Origin: Hygrophila difformis
Lineage: Eukaryota; Streptophyta; Magnoliopsida; Lamiales; Acanthaceae
Assembly: GCA_030278955.1 (NCBI GenBank)
Contig: JAOANR010000009.1
Coordinates: 42,172,245 to 42,236,244 of the forward strand
Direction: 5' to 3'
Length of the DNA stretch: 64,000 nt
In this document: piece after piece, positions 41,859-53,826 of the stretch
Position numbering within the stretch: position 1 is the first letter of the stretch
Layout of the letters: each line of letters begins with the position of its first letter
Translations under genes and position numbers: made by a program
The notes under the pieces: generated by a model
The model's database searches: none
What the model was told of the DNA's origin: nothing
What the model saw: only the letters and a program-made list of their open reading frames with translations

Positions 41859-43073
41859 CAAACAAGTTTCGCAAATTTCACGAGTTTCATCAAGAGTTCA
41901 AGATTTGACTCGGTCAACCACAGTTTAATCTAAAATGCGTCTAAAATCAGATTTAATTTCAAAAATTCCGAAATTTTGCGTCTGACTCCAAAACGTCAAG
42001 ATCTACAACTTTCGTGTTTTAACTTTTTCAATCCGAGATACCTAAATAGGTCAAAAACACTAATTTTCACAGAAGTATAAATCTGTCCGAATTTCCTAGG
42101 TCACAGTTTAGAGATTTCGAATTCTACCATAGCAAATCAACTCCAAAATTAACAAAATTTGACAGAGATCATCGTAAGACATATATCTACAAGTTTCATG
42201 TTCAGCAAAAGATCTAATTCATCCTATTTCTATTGTCAAAAACGCCAACAAGTTCGGGCCAAGAATCTGTCAAGATTTCAAGATCCACATCCTAGCAGTT
42301 CGGTTTCGGGTGGATTTCATATATCAAATCATCACAAAAAATTCTGAAAATTTACGGAGGTGTTCTTAATGCATATATCTACAACTCTTATGTTCAACGC
42401 TAAGCCTAGATCGGTCTAGATCCAAGGTAGAAATCACCAACAAGTTCGAACTAAAGTTCTGTCACCGTTTCAAGATCTAAACTCAAGGCAGGTCTGTTTG
42501 TGGTCGTTTTTGGATATCAAAACACGATGAAAAATTATGAAAATTTTACAGTACATAGATCTATGTCTTAGGAACGTTTTTTGTGTTTTAAGTTTTTCCG
42601 TTTGAAGTCGTTTTAAGGTTCGGAAAAATTAGGCAAAACTGTTGCGCCGTTAAAAATCACATATGGACAGATTTACGAAAGATTTGCTCAAGTTTCTAGA
42701 TTTGAATATTTTTACTACTCCCAAAACCGTGTAAGCGTTAACTTACTGATTTACGGATGTCTCGGCTCGATGATTCGGAGGCGTGGCTTCCACGTTCTTC
42801 GTTCTCCCTCCGAGATCCTTCGTTTTTCCTCAACGCGTCCGGATCGGGGTTTAGAATAGGAAAGAGATTTAATTAGGATTCGTTTTCGAATCTTGAATGG
42901 AAAAGAATGGACAAGAATGGTTCGAATCTTACCCCGATGATCGAAGACTCCTAATTTTCGTCCAAGTCAGTCCCTTGATTCGGTTTGTGCCTCCGACGAC
43001 TCCGGAATTAGGGTTTTGTGTGTTGAGAGATTTCGTAGGGTTTTTGTAAAGATGTTCGGGGCTCCCAAGAGGG

Positions 43074-43085
43074 TTTATTTATAGA
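43074..43085 (-). promoter_or_regulatory. TATA box of LTR E
   Basis: TCTATAAATAAA on the minus strand, followed downstream by a GC-richer leader, in an LTR that runs leftwards. Sequence-based only. Confidence 0.4.
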
Positions 43086-43650
43086 TATTTAAGACCTAGG
43101 GCGTCCAAGATCTGACCCCAAGCGTCTTGAGTCGAGATATGTTCAACCGAAAGTCGAAAAATCCGCGTTCGGGCGAGAAAATCGCGGAACGGCCGCAACT
43201 GCCAAGTGGCGCGCTCTTGGCGCGGTGAACCCCTAAAGACCGCGCGGCGACCGCGCCGTCCTGGCCTGGACTTCGGTCTGGGCCGGGTCGTGCGATCCGT
43301 CGGGCGTTTCCTCCTCTCTTTCGGACTTCTATCCCTCTATGTTCCCGGATTCGGATTTCCGGGGTATCTTCGGGCTCCGATTTCCTATCTTAATTTTATT
43401 CGGACCTAAATTTATGTTTGGACTCGAGTTATTGAGTCCATCGATGTCGGGTCCCCGTGTAACCGTTTATTCAATTAAATTATCTCCGGCTTCCCGGGTT
43501 CTTGGAATTTTGGATTCCTTTTTAATTTAAATTTCATTTCTCATCTTTTATGATTCTTTATCCCTTTATCATGTTTATTATATTTATTTATTTATTTATT
43601 TATTTTATTTATTGCATTTATTTTATGTTGGAAAATTCTCGGGTATTACA

Positions 43651-43742
43651 GATGTCGCAAACCTCGTTTCGCGACATAGACGATTGCGACACACGCTGGT
43701 TTGCGATGTAAGCTACATCGTGATCCTCGGTTTACGATGTAG
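43651..43742. repeat. Palindrome cluster in LTR D, right part
   Basis: Includes ATGTCGCAAAC/GTTTCGCGACAT (one bulged base), which spans the insertion point of E, and CTACATCGTGA/TTTACGATGTAG (43713-43742, outer nine bases paired). Arms differ between the two while the spacer CTC is kept (CTC and close relatives). Confidence 0.7.
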
Positions 43743-44158
43743 CTTGAGCTTTTCATCCTTTCTGCGGGCCCACAAGGTGTTTCCTCACTGCTGCTTGTTA
43801 AATGTTCATGTGCATGCATGCACTTGTTGAAATTACAAAATATTACTACTCTAAAGTTGTTCGGTTTCCGGCAGCGATTCCGGTGGGTGTTTCGGCCAAC
43901 CTCCGGCGACTGGCATCCGATTTCCGACCAATGGTGGATTTCTAGATTCATTTTAGTGGGTCCAGGGTCTTCCTCTATCTGGATCAGCAGCTTTAGTCCC
44001 ATCTTCCGGGCTCTGGCTTTCTGCCGCTCATCTTCAAAATTTCGGGTCAGCAGCTCAGCAATTGTGGATGTGAACTTTCTGGAATGTTGTTGGGACACCG
44101 GTCCTTCAGGAAATGTGGGGATCAGTACTGCTCTCGTTTCGGTTTCAATGCCAGAGCT

Positions 44159-45871
44159 ATAGTGGGCAACTCAGAGAACGTATATGGTGAAGACGACACT
44201 GTAATGGCAGAAGAAAAAGGAATGGCAAAGTCAAGTCTACCAAAGCCCTTACAAGGAAATATAGTGTCAAAGAACATCAGTTACACCACATCTATGGACA
44301 CATGGATTTCTTTAGTTTCTAACTCAAGAATTCTATATCCCTTTTGATGAGGAGCTATCCCCAAATACACTCCTTTTAAACCTCTAGGATCAAGTTTACC
44401 ACAATGGGAAGGAACTTTCATGTAACATAGACATTCAATGGTATGAAGCATGGAAAAATCTGGTTTCCTGTGAAGAAGAATTCATGAGGTGATTTCCAAT
44501 TTAAGACACTGGTAGGCAATCTATTAATGATGTATGTAGAGGTGAGTAAGGCATCCCCCAATAGATTTTTGGAACTCCAGAGGTAATAAAAAGACTCCTA
44601 ACCACCTGAATGAGATGTTGGTGCTTTCTTTCTACCCTCCCGTTTTGCTGTGGTGTGCATATGCAAGAGGTTTGGTGAGTGATTCCTAGGCTTTGGAAGA
44701 GAGATCGACATTTTCTGTTGCAAAACTCCAATCCATTGTCTGATCTTAAGATTTTGATAACAACATTATATTGATTTTTAATATGGGAAAAGAATTGGGA
44801 CAACAGATTTGATGTGTCAGATTTATGGGCTACAAGATATAGCCATGTAGCGCTGGTGGTATCGTCAACAATAGTCAACATGAATCTAAAATGAGATCTA
44901 TCAGAACCCCCACAAATCATAATGTATAAGATCAAACACATTACTTGCTTTTGATGTACTAGAGTGAAAAGGTAGTCTGTGAATTTTTGAAGTGTAACAG
45001 ACATCACAAGGCAAATCTGTAGTACTATTAGAATCTGATATAAAACCAAGATGAGACAAGACTTTAGATGAAGGATGTCCCACCTTACAATGCCAACCAA
45101 AGGTTGAATCATTACTACTGCTAGCAACATAATTCACTGAATCATTACTTACTTGCTTTACATCTAGAGGTGTAAAGTTTATTTAATAAACTTGCTGCAA
45201 TGATATTTCTTCTTGATGTCAGGTCCTGTAGTATACATGAGGATGAATCAAAGTTTGCTATACAATTCAAATCTCGAGTTAATTGACTAATTGACAGCAG
45301 ATTTAGTACCACTCCAGAAACAAAGAACACAATGGAAACTATGAGGTCATTTTCAAGTCTCGCAGAACCAATGTGAGTGGGGGACTTAATGGAGCCATAT
45401 GGAAAAATTATTGGTTGAGAGGAAGTGAACAATTGAGGGTCAATGAGTAGGGAAAGGTCGCCACACAAATGGCAACTAGCACCTGAGTCTATAAGCCAGT
45501 GATTACTCAAATGAGAAGAGTTAAGTGAGAGAGAGCTACCTGCCTTGAGAAAAGCTCCTCCAACATGATCCATAATGATGTTTGCTCCTCCAGCATTGGT
45601 CCTAGTCAGTTCCCTCACCAATTCTTCAAGCTTTGAAATTCTTGCAGAATCTGAGGTTTCAGACACACCAACAGCATCTGGTGTAACAACAGCACCTCCA
45701 ACAACAAACTTGGATTTTCCTTTCTCACTTAAAGCTTTGTACCAATCCAGAACTATACCAAAGAGCTGGAAGCAATTTGCTTTCAAGTGCCCTTTGTTTT
45801 TGCAATGATCACAGAATGCAGATTTATTAGGTAGTTAAAAGCATTATTCTCTTGTGTGCCCACCTTTTTGC
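44159..45871 (-). pseudogene. Copia M: integrase, protease and gag zinc-knuckle
   Basis: Minus-strand polyprotein remains. From upstream to downstream: a CX2C..H..C knuckle (CKNKGHLKANCF, near 45780-45815), the protease motif WLIDSGASCHLCGD (near 45490), a gag-pre-integrase zinc motif with WHCKVGHPSSKVLSHLGF and CDVCYTSKIHRLPF (45000-45110), and the integrase core with VDDTTSATW, RSDNGLEF and TPQQNGRVERKHQ, which supply the D, D and E catalytic residues (44600-44880). Stops and frame changes occur. Insertion C separates it from the rest of gag, and D from the linker. Confidence 0.88.
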
Positions 45872-45876
45872 AATAG

Positions 45877-46991
45877 TGGCATAGCCGCCGGAACAAACGG
45901 ACTGATAATTCCCACTTATCCGGATGGGTCGGTGTCCATCCAATGGATCAAACGATTCACTAATTCCATTCTATCGTTTTCTTTTTGCACGAAACAGAGA
46001 AACCCGAACCAAAGGAGCCCAAAGGATGCTGTTGCTGATCCAGCTTGGTGAGGTTGTCGGAATCTGACCGGAATCTGTTCGGAAGTTCCCCGGAAAAGTC
46101 ACTGGTCAATCGAGGTCAATGACGGAATAGTGCAGTGGACCCCAGCCTAATTCAGTCCAGAATTTTTCAAGGCCAGGGCCCTCGTCGCCAGTCCTGGACC
46201 CCCCGTCGCTAGACAAGTTCCCACGATGCTAGACGAGGCTTACAGCATGAACCTCGGCTTACGACGTATGACGCACGACGCTAAGCTCTCCCCCGTTGCA
46301 AGCCTCTGCCTCAGACGGGTTCTTTGCCTTACGACGTGGAACCTACAACGCTAGACCACATTCACGTCGCTAGACCAGGTTAGCGTCGTAGCTCCAGCCT
46401 TGCGACGTGTGCCTCCGGACCAGCTAGCTCGTGCGTCGCCAACGATCCTTACGACGTGAACCTGCACGACGACGCGAGATAGGCTCAAGACGTAGTATAG
46501 GCTAGCGTCGTACAGTATCAGTTTTTGTTCCTTTTCATTTCGAACTGTTGAGAACACTAGTAGGGTTGTTTAATTGCTTTCCTGAGCTTGTTTAATGTTT
46601 TCCATATATATTTGGGAACCCTAACATTTGTAACTCACTTTGATCATTTGAAATACATTATCTCTTTTATCAAAGTCATTTTTTCTTTCCAGAACAACAC
46701 TTGTTCTTGGCAATATTGTGAATCCTTCCTTCATTGGAACCTCACACCGTTGTTGTTTCAAACCGACTTCGATGGGATCATAGGTGATGCACTTGGAAGG
46801 GGTCCTTTCGGGTTAGTTAGGTCTAATCCCATAGGTGAATCCGGGTCCTCTTCATCCTAGGTTTAGCTATCCTTTTTGTTTTATGCTTGTTCTTCATCAT
46901 CCATTTTCACCTTCTCGGGTTACACCTCCATTTTCATTTTTGAATCTGTATATTGCAATATCATTTGAGATTCGGTCATTGGGCTGCGGCA
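45877..46991 (+). repeat. Element C, 5' LTR
   Basis: A 1115-bp LTR that starts TGGCATAGCC and ends GCGGCA. Relative to the 3' LTR it lacks about 175 bp after GATCCAGCTTG (near 46045). It includes a palindrome cluster (46195-46510) and a TATA-like CATATATATTT (about 46604). Confidence 0.88.
46195..46510. repeat. Palindrome cluster in the C 5' LTR
   Basis: A dense run of CG-rich half-sites: CGTCGCTAGAC, ACGATGCTAGAC, CTTACGACGTATGA, ACGACGCTAAG, TTACGACGTGGAACC. The best pair is ACGTCGCTA and TAGCGTCGT around GACCAGGT (near 46362-46389). The same cluster is present in the 3' LTR at 54076-54410. Confidence 0.65.
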
Positions 46992-48631
46992 TAAAATTTG
47001 GCATCAAAGCCTACTTGACGTGTTGCAATAGGATTTGAAATCATTTCTCCATATTTTATTTTCTCTCTCCATTAAAATCGAAAAACCCTAAAAATATTTG
47101 TGTTCTTGTTCTCGGTTCACTAAGTGTTCTTATTTTTGCTTCATATTTTCTTGCTTAAATCTGTTCCTACTTCCCCTTGTATCATCCGTGTGCTTACTTG
47201 CTTTTTTGATTATGTTTGCATGGTTAAATGAGTGATTGAGGGTTGGACAAGTGTTTGGGATACTAGGGTTTGGGTTTGAGTGAGTTTTGGTTGGGAAATA
47301 TTTGTTGGGGATATTCTTGAGTTGTGTTTGAATATTGTATGAACATCATAAGTGTTCTTGAGTTTGTTTTTTTGATCCAAAATTATAATAGATAGTTCGA
47401 AAATTAGGGTTTGTAATGGGGACACATAGTCTTGCCTAGTACAATTGCTTTTTGGGGTTTTAATTACCCTTATCTTGAGTGGAGCTCGTGGGAGACAAGA
47501 AAGTAGTGGACGGAACAGTGCTTACATCATCGGCCAGAGAAGAGACAAAATTGCACCGAGCACGTCGCTAGCCACATCCCACGACGCGAACGTCCACCTC
47601 ACGTCTCTAGCCATTGCTTAGCGATGTAATTCCAAAAGAAGAGAAGGAGAAGGCTAAACCCCTACGATGTTAACTGATCCACTACGTGAAGCACATATCA
47701 CGTCGTAAGCCAAGGCTTGTGACGTAAATAGCAAAAGAAGAAAGAACAAGTCTGGACCACTTACGACGCGAGACCCTATGACGCTAAGGTGTTCCACGTC
47801 GTAAGCCCACGACTCACATCGTAACTCTCAATTCAAGCCAAGTCAAAGGGGCATCACCCACCTGCGATGCGAAACAAAGCTACGATGCTAGACTAGTCTC
47901 ACGACGTGATCTAGCTGAGCGTCATCCGTCCAGAATCGAAGAGGAGTCCCACGTCGCTAGACCCTACGACGCCAAGCTCAGTCTTATGATGTGATCGCCT
48001 TACGACGTATACTTCCTCTCGCATCGTACCTACCTCCCGTTTTGAAAATTTGAATTTCCCGCCATTTGTAGCAATTGCCACGTGTCAAGCATTCAAGCAA
48101 TCAGCATTAACCACGTGCATTGATTCGGGAATTCCATATTTTTTGTGTTTGAGAATTACAATAAGGTAAATATCGGACTGGCAGAATCTGAAACCTAACC
48201 CGAGAAGCCACTTGAGTATTTATACAATAAGGTGGACTGGCATATTGTGAAACCTAGCCCGATAAGTTACTTGAGTAATTTGGGGTAATTTCCGAGAGTG
48301 ATTTTTCTTGTGAGCTTTAATTTTTCCACTTCCATATCGATTCCATATACACTGTCCATTGCCTGCAATACTCGTTTAAAACTGCGAACATTGATCAAAT
48401 TGCACTAAGCTCACACTTCTGTGCCAACTATTGATTGAGTCGAGCAGTCCATTCTGGATCTTGGACTGCGCGTCACATATCTATCCTTGTGCATCTGACC
48501 ATTCCTTGAAGCAGGTTAATATCAATAGGGTGTTTGGAACCAGGGAAGCTGTGTGAGAGAGAAACACTTGGGAGTTCACTCTACAAATTTCTGTCTGATT
48601 TCTTTATATCTATACACATTTTATCTGTGAG
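46992..48631 (+). other. Element C leader with a third palindrome cluster
   Basis: 1.6 kb before gag without a convincing ORF. 47560-48030 repeats the CG-rich half-sites outside the LTR: ACGTCGTAAGCC/GGCTTGTGACGT (47700-47725, one mismatch), ACGACGTGATC, ACGTCGCTAGACC, ACGACGTATAC and others. Confidence 0.6.
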
Positions 48632-50301
48632 ATGGAAGGTCGCATCGAACCAACTCTGTCCGATCTGATGGAAATGATTCGGACCCTAAATGAGGCCATG
48701 CCAAGAAGAGTGTCATCGACACCTTACAGCGATCTTTGAAAATGTGTCGAAGAAGTGAATACTCGTGTTGATGACATTGTTGATGACATTGCAGGTCGGG
48801 TACGATTCCAGAACGAGGTGATTCAGAGAGGTTATGAACAGAGTCGAGAGGAAATTGGAAGAAGCCTTCTATCCTACTTCCTCACCCCAGAATACCTTAT
48901 CTCAAAATAACACACCTCCAGTTCCAACAGTGGCACCACCTGTTCCGAAAACTGTACCAGAAGGGACTAGCGGGGTCTCCCAAGCTAACATGATCACTGC
49001 AGAGGAGGCCATAGCCGAACACGAGCTGCAATTTGGGGAATTTGACAAGAGTTTGGGTCCTCGGTCCAGTGCACGACATCGATTGCACCCACTATTACGG
49101 ACAACTCCTGTCGGACAACCAGAATTCAGAATGGACAATCTGTTGGCTATTCCGCCTCCTGCTGAAGGACCTGCACCGCCAGTCATCCCACCTGCCCGGC
49201 AGAGGCTAGATTTTAACCCGCCAGCCTTCGATGAAGAACCTCAGGCTGATGATAAACTGAAGTGCATTAAGTTCACCATTCCCACATTCAAAGCGACCGG
49301 TGATCCTAATGAATTTCTTGATTGGAAGCATGCCATAGAGATGATCTACAACTGCCACAATTATTCTGATTTCAAGAAGGTTCAGTTGGCTGTGATAGAG
49401 TTCCGAGATTATGCCCAACTCTGGTGGCAGAAATTTTGTTCTGATCTTCATACTGCCGGGAGACCACAGATCACCGATTGGGAATATTTGTTAAATATTA
49501 TGCAACAACGTTTTGTACCTCATACTTATAAGCTAGGCATGTATATGAAATTAGTGGGCCTCCAATAGGGATCTAAAACGGTAGAAGAATACTATCGTGA
49601 GATGGAAATTCTCGTGATGAGGGCTCAAGTTAGCGAGGAACCATTAATTACGCTTACCAGATTTGCCAAGCATCTGAGACCCGAAATCCACGAAGAAATG
49701 GAGATGAGGGGATACATCAACATCAAAGATCTAGTTCGCAAGGCTGCAGGTATGAGGCACAGGTGAAGTGAAAATCCCATCGGCCGGCTCCATCTCCCTC
49801 AGGACACTACAATTATAATCCTAATAAGCCTTGGTTGATCCGACCACCACCAAACTATAGGCAGCCACAACAGCAGCCGCAGCCTTAGCATGGTCGGGAT
49901 CGCCAGAGAGGTTTTGATTTAGGACAAGCCTTCCGAGCATACAACCAAGAAGAGAGAAATCGAGCACCAGCTCCAGCTCAGGGCCGGGAACAGAGGGCAC
50001 CTGTAAAGGACACACGGGATGTCATTTGTTTCAAATGTGGAAAGAAAGGTCATTATGCTACTACTTGCAACAATCCGCAAAAAACAATGGCTGTCCCCAA
50101 TACTGGAGAGGACCAACGACCTGTTGTGGAGATTGAACCGGGTGTTTCCAAGATCTACGACTCCGAAGATGAAATTGAATTTGATGATCCTGAACTGCAA
50201 GAGCATCATCTAGGAGAGCCGGTCAATCCAGAAATAGTACCAGAAGATGAGGATGATGTTAATATCCTCGTAGCTATGAGATCTTTGAGTTCTGACAGAT
50301 A
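48632..50301 (+). pseudogene. Element C gag
   Basis: Starts at an ATG (48632), then a stop near 48737 and a frame change to the long open part 48834-49568. That part holds a proline-rich N-terminus and the retrotransposon gag domain (FLDWKHAIEMIYNCHNYSDFKK..AQLWWQKF). A stop follows at 49566 within the domain, and the continuation reads VEEYYREMEILVMRAQV. A CCHC knuckle CFKCGKKGHYATTC (near 50028-50070) has correct C2C4H4C spacing. The tail is acidic. At least two stops and one frameshift make it non-functional. Confidence 0.82.
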
Positions 50302-53300
50302 GCCAGAGATAGTAGATAACGAACAAAGGGAGAATCTTTTCCATTGTTGTTGTACTATTTTAGGCAATAATGCCACTGTCATTGTTGATAATGGTAGCTG
50401 CACTAATTTTGTGAGTTTATATACTGTCGCAGATTAATGCTACCAACCGAAGAGCACTCCAAGCCTACCAGCTGATGTGGATGAACCAAAGCGGCCGGAC
50501 CAAGGTCACACAACAAGCTTGGGTCCAGATCACCAAGGGATCTTACTCTGAGAAGGTCTTATGTGACATTGTGCCAATGGACGCTTGTCATGTTCTATTG
50601 GGTAGGCCGTGGTTATTCGATAAAGATGCCACGTACAGAGGGAAAGCGAATGTACTGTACATTAAGCACGAATAGTGTGATTATTTATTTAAGCCATTGT
50701 CTGTCAAAGCTGTTCGGCTTGATCAAGAGAAGTTGAAGGAAAACATCGCACAAGAAGAAGCCAATTTCAAGGCACGTACTAGGGGCAAAGAAAAAATTGG
50801 TAAATCATCCAACAGTTCAACACCCAGTCAATGTCTGATATTGACTAAGGCTGAGTTCAAGCTAGCCGCGCTTGAACCTGAATTCACAGGTCACTGTTTC
50901 CTTGCTTATGTTAAACTAAATGATTCCATATTTAGAACTATCACTACTGCACCTGAAATGCCTTTGGAATTTTCTGAAATGCTTGACAGGAACAAAGATG
51001 TTTTTCCGGATAAAGTCCCAGCTGGACTCCCACCACTAAGAGACGTTGAGCACAGAATCGATTTCGTTCCCGAATCCTCCATCCCAAAAACAGACCTACC
51101 TACCGTATGAATCCGGAGGAAACTAAGGAAATTCAACGGCAGGTGCAAGAATTACTTGACAAGGGATGGGTCCATGAAAGCCACAGTCCCAGTCTTATTT
51201 GTGCCAAAGAAGAACGGAGAATGGAAAATCTGTGTTGATTGCCATGCAGTCAACGCTGTCACCATCAAATATCGACATCCGATTCCAAGAATGGATGACA
51301 TGTTAGATGAATTGGGAGGAGCCAGCATATTCACAAATATTGACCTGAAGAGTGGCTATCATCAGATCATAATGCAGCCTGATGACGAATGGAAGACCGC
51401 CTTCAAGACCAAATTCGGTCTATATGAGTGGCTAGTCATGCCATTTGGGTTGACGAACGCACCTTCTACGTTTATGTGATTGATGAATGAAACTTCAAGA
51501 CAATTTATTGGAAACTTTGTTGTAGTTTATTTTGATGACATCTTGATTTATAGTTGCACTAATGCAGATCATGTTTCCCATGTTCAACAGGTGCTGAGCA
51601 AACTTTGATCAGTACAACTGTATGCCAACTATGACAAGTGTATCTTCTGTATGCCAGAAGTCACTTTTCTGGGTTTTGTAGTTGGAAAGGATGGTCTCAA
51701 AGTGGACGAATCTAAGATCCGAGCAATATCCGAGTGGAAGCCACCCACCTCTGTGCATGAAGTTCGCAGTTTCTTGGGATTGAGTGGTTTCTTCAGATGA
51801 TTCGTGCCACAGTTCAGTGTGATAGCGGCCCCAATCACTTCGTTGCTTAAAAAGGAGAATAAGTTCAAGTGGGGGCAGAATCAACGAAAAGCGTTTGATG
51901 AATTGAAGGAGAAGCTCACCCATGCACCTGTTGTTGCATTGCCAAATTTTGACTTGCCATTTTAAGTGGAAAACGATACGTCAGGTACTGGAATGGGAGC
52001 TGTTTTACTGCAAGAGAGATGACCGATAGCATATTACAGTGAGAAGTTTAGTGGAACACAGTTGAACTACTCAATGTACGACAAAGAGTTATATGCTATT
52101 GTCCGGGCTCTCAAAACATGGCAGCACTACCTTCGAGGTAGAGAATTTGTGATGAACACCAATCACGAGACTTTAAAACATATCAGACAACAAGGCCAGC
52201 TCAGCAAGAGACATTCTCGTTGGAGCACTTTCATCGAGGCCTTTCCATACGTGATTCGGTATAAGAAAGGGAAGACAACATTGTAGCGGATGCACTTTCG
52301 AGAAGAACCAAATTGGCCACATTCGCTGCAACTAGGGTCATTGGATTTGAGCATATAAAGAGTCAGTATGCTACTGACGAAGATTTTGAAGAAATTTTCA
52401 AGAAGACTGTGAAAAATGGGTTTAAATAATTTTCCCAGACAAATGGATTTCTATACTTTGAAAACAGGTTGTGCATTCCGAAGGGATCTATCAGGGAATT
52501 GCTGATTCAAGAGGCTCATGGAAGCGGGCCTCATGGGGCACTTCGGCAAAGATGCAACAACGGGAATTCTCGTAGAACGGTTCTACTAGCCTGGTATGAA
52601 GAAACAGGTTGTCGATTACATAGCCAAGTGTCTGGTCTGTCTGAGGGCCAAATCAACTGTTAAACCACATGGCTTGTATCAAGCATTACCGGTGCCAGAA
52701 GGACAATGCTTGATCTGTCAATGGATTTTGTACTTGGGTTGCCTCAAACTGCGAGAGCAAAAGACTCCATTTTTGTATTGGTCGATCAATTCTCGAAGAT
52801 GGCTCATTTTATCCCTTGTGCAAAGAGGAATGATGCCAGCCATATTGCGAAGCTGTTCTTTTTGGAAGTGGTACGTCTTCACGGAGTACCGAAGTCAATC
52901 GTCTCTGATCGTGATGCAAAATTTGTCAGCTATTTCTGGAAGGGATTTTAGTGTGAAACGGGCGTGCAGCTTTTGTTCTCCACTTCGTATCATCCTCAAA
53001 CGGATGGACAGACTGAAGCGGTAAATCACATGTTGGGTAAACTTCTGCGCATCATTACTTCTTCGAATTCGAAAAGTTGGAATGAATGTTTGCCTCACAT
53101 TGAATTTTCTTATAGTCGTCACATTCATCGTGCCACACTCATGTCACCCTTCAAGATAGTCTATGGATTTAATCCGCTAACCCTGCTTGATTTTCTGCCA
53201 CTACCTCGTAGTGAGCACATGAACTTAAATGGCAGGGATAGAGCAAAACAGATCAAAGACCTTCATCAAAATGTGCGAGAAAGCCTTCAAAAGGCGTCTG

Positions 53301-53826
53301 AAAATTACACTTGACTGGCCAACAAGGGCCGAAGAAACAACTTCTAAAACCCGGAGACTGGGTTTGGGATCACATGCGCAAAGAAAGGTTTCCAGCGCAA
53401 CGACATGGAAAGCTCGCACCTCGCGGAACAGGGCCATTTCGAGTCCTTGAGAAAATTAATGATATTGCATATAGGATTGAACAGCCTGATGAGTATAACA
53501 TTAATCCGACTTTTAATGTTGCAGATCTATCCTTATACGAGCGAGACGAGGAGCTTGAATCTGATCGGTTGATGGATCAACCTCCCCAAGGGGGTGGGGA
53601 TGGCGTAGCCGTCGGAACAAACGAACTGATAATTCCCACTTATCCGGATGGGCCGGTATCCAGCCAACAGATCAAACGATTCACTAATTCCGTTTATCGT
53701 TTTCTTTTGCAGGAAACAGAGAAACCCGAACCTAAAGGAGCCCAAAGGATGTTGTTGCTGATCCAGCTTGAAGAATACCGGAATGAACCAGGACCCATCA
53801 CTCTGGGTCCCACCTCCTCGAACTGA
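50302..53826 (+). pseudogene. Element C pol (protease, reverse transcriptase, RNase H, integrase)
   Basis: Protease: the IVDNGSCTNF region near 50380-50410 and VLLGRPWLFD near 50600. Reverse transcriptase: [22 protein letters not shown] (51190-51250), [26 protein letters not shown] ending in a stop at 51478, then VVYFDDILIYS (near 51525). RNase [24 protein letters not shown] (52062). Integrase: [32 protein letters not shown] (52709), [12 protein letters not shown] and SYHPQTDGQTEAVN (52980). The C-terminal frame 53311-53826 passes FNVADLSLYE and runs 226 nt into the 3' LTR. Stops near 51478, 51799, 51963 and 52020 plus frameshifts show decay. Confidence 0.88.

Larger units (their letters stand above)
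40882..43650 (-). mobile_element. Solo LTR E (related to the element B LTR), nested in D
   Basis: A 2769-bp LTR. On the minus strand it starts TGTAATACCCGAG and ends GGTGTTACA. The 5-bp duplication GATGT flanks it exactly (40877-40881 and 43651-43655). Its end resembles the end of the B LTR, so both belong to one lineage. It carries the T-arm-like hairpin array at 41548-41858. No coding region was recognised. Confidence 0.9.
40270..44153 (-). mobile_element. Solo LTR D (gypsy, related to element C), split by E
   Basis: It is flanked by the exact 5-bp duplication GAGCT (40265-40269 and 44154-44158). The minus-strand start TGGCATTGAAACCGAAACG and what follows match the start of the element C LTR (TGGCATAGCC, then the PTYPDGPVS-like coding stretch). 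There is no interior, primer site or second LTR, so it is a solo LTR left by recombination. Without E it is about 1.1 kb, like the C LTR. Confidence 0.85.
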
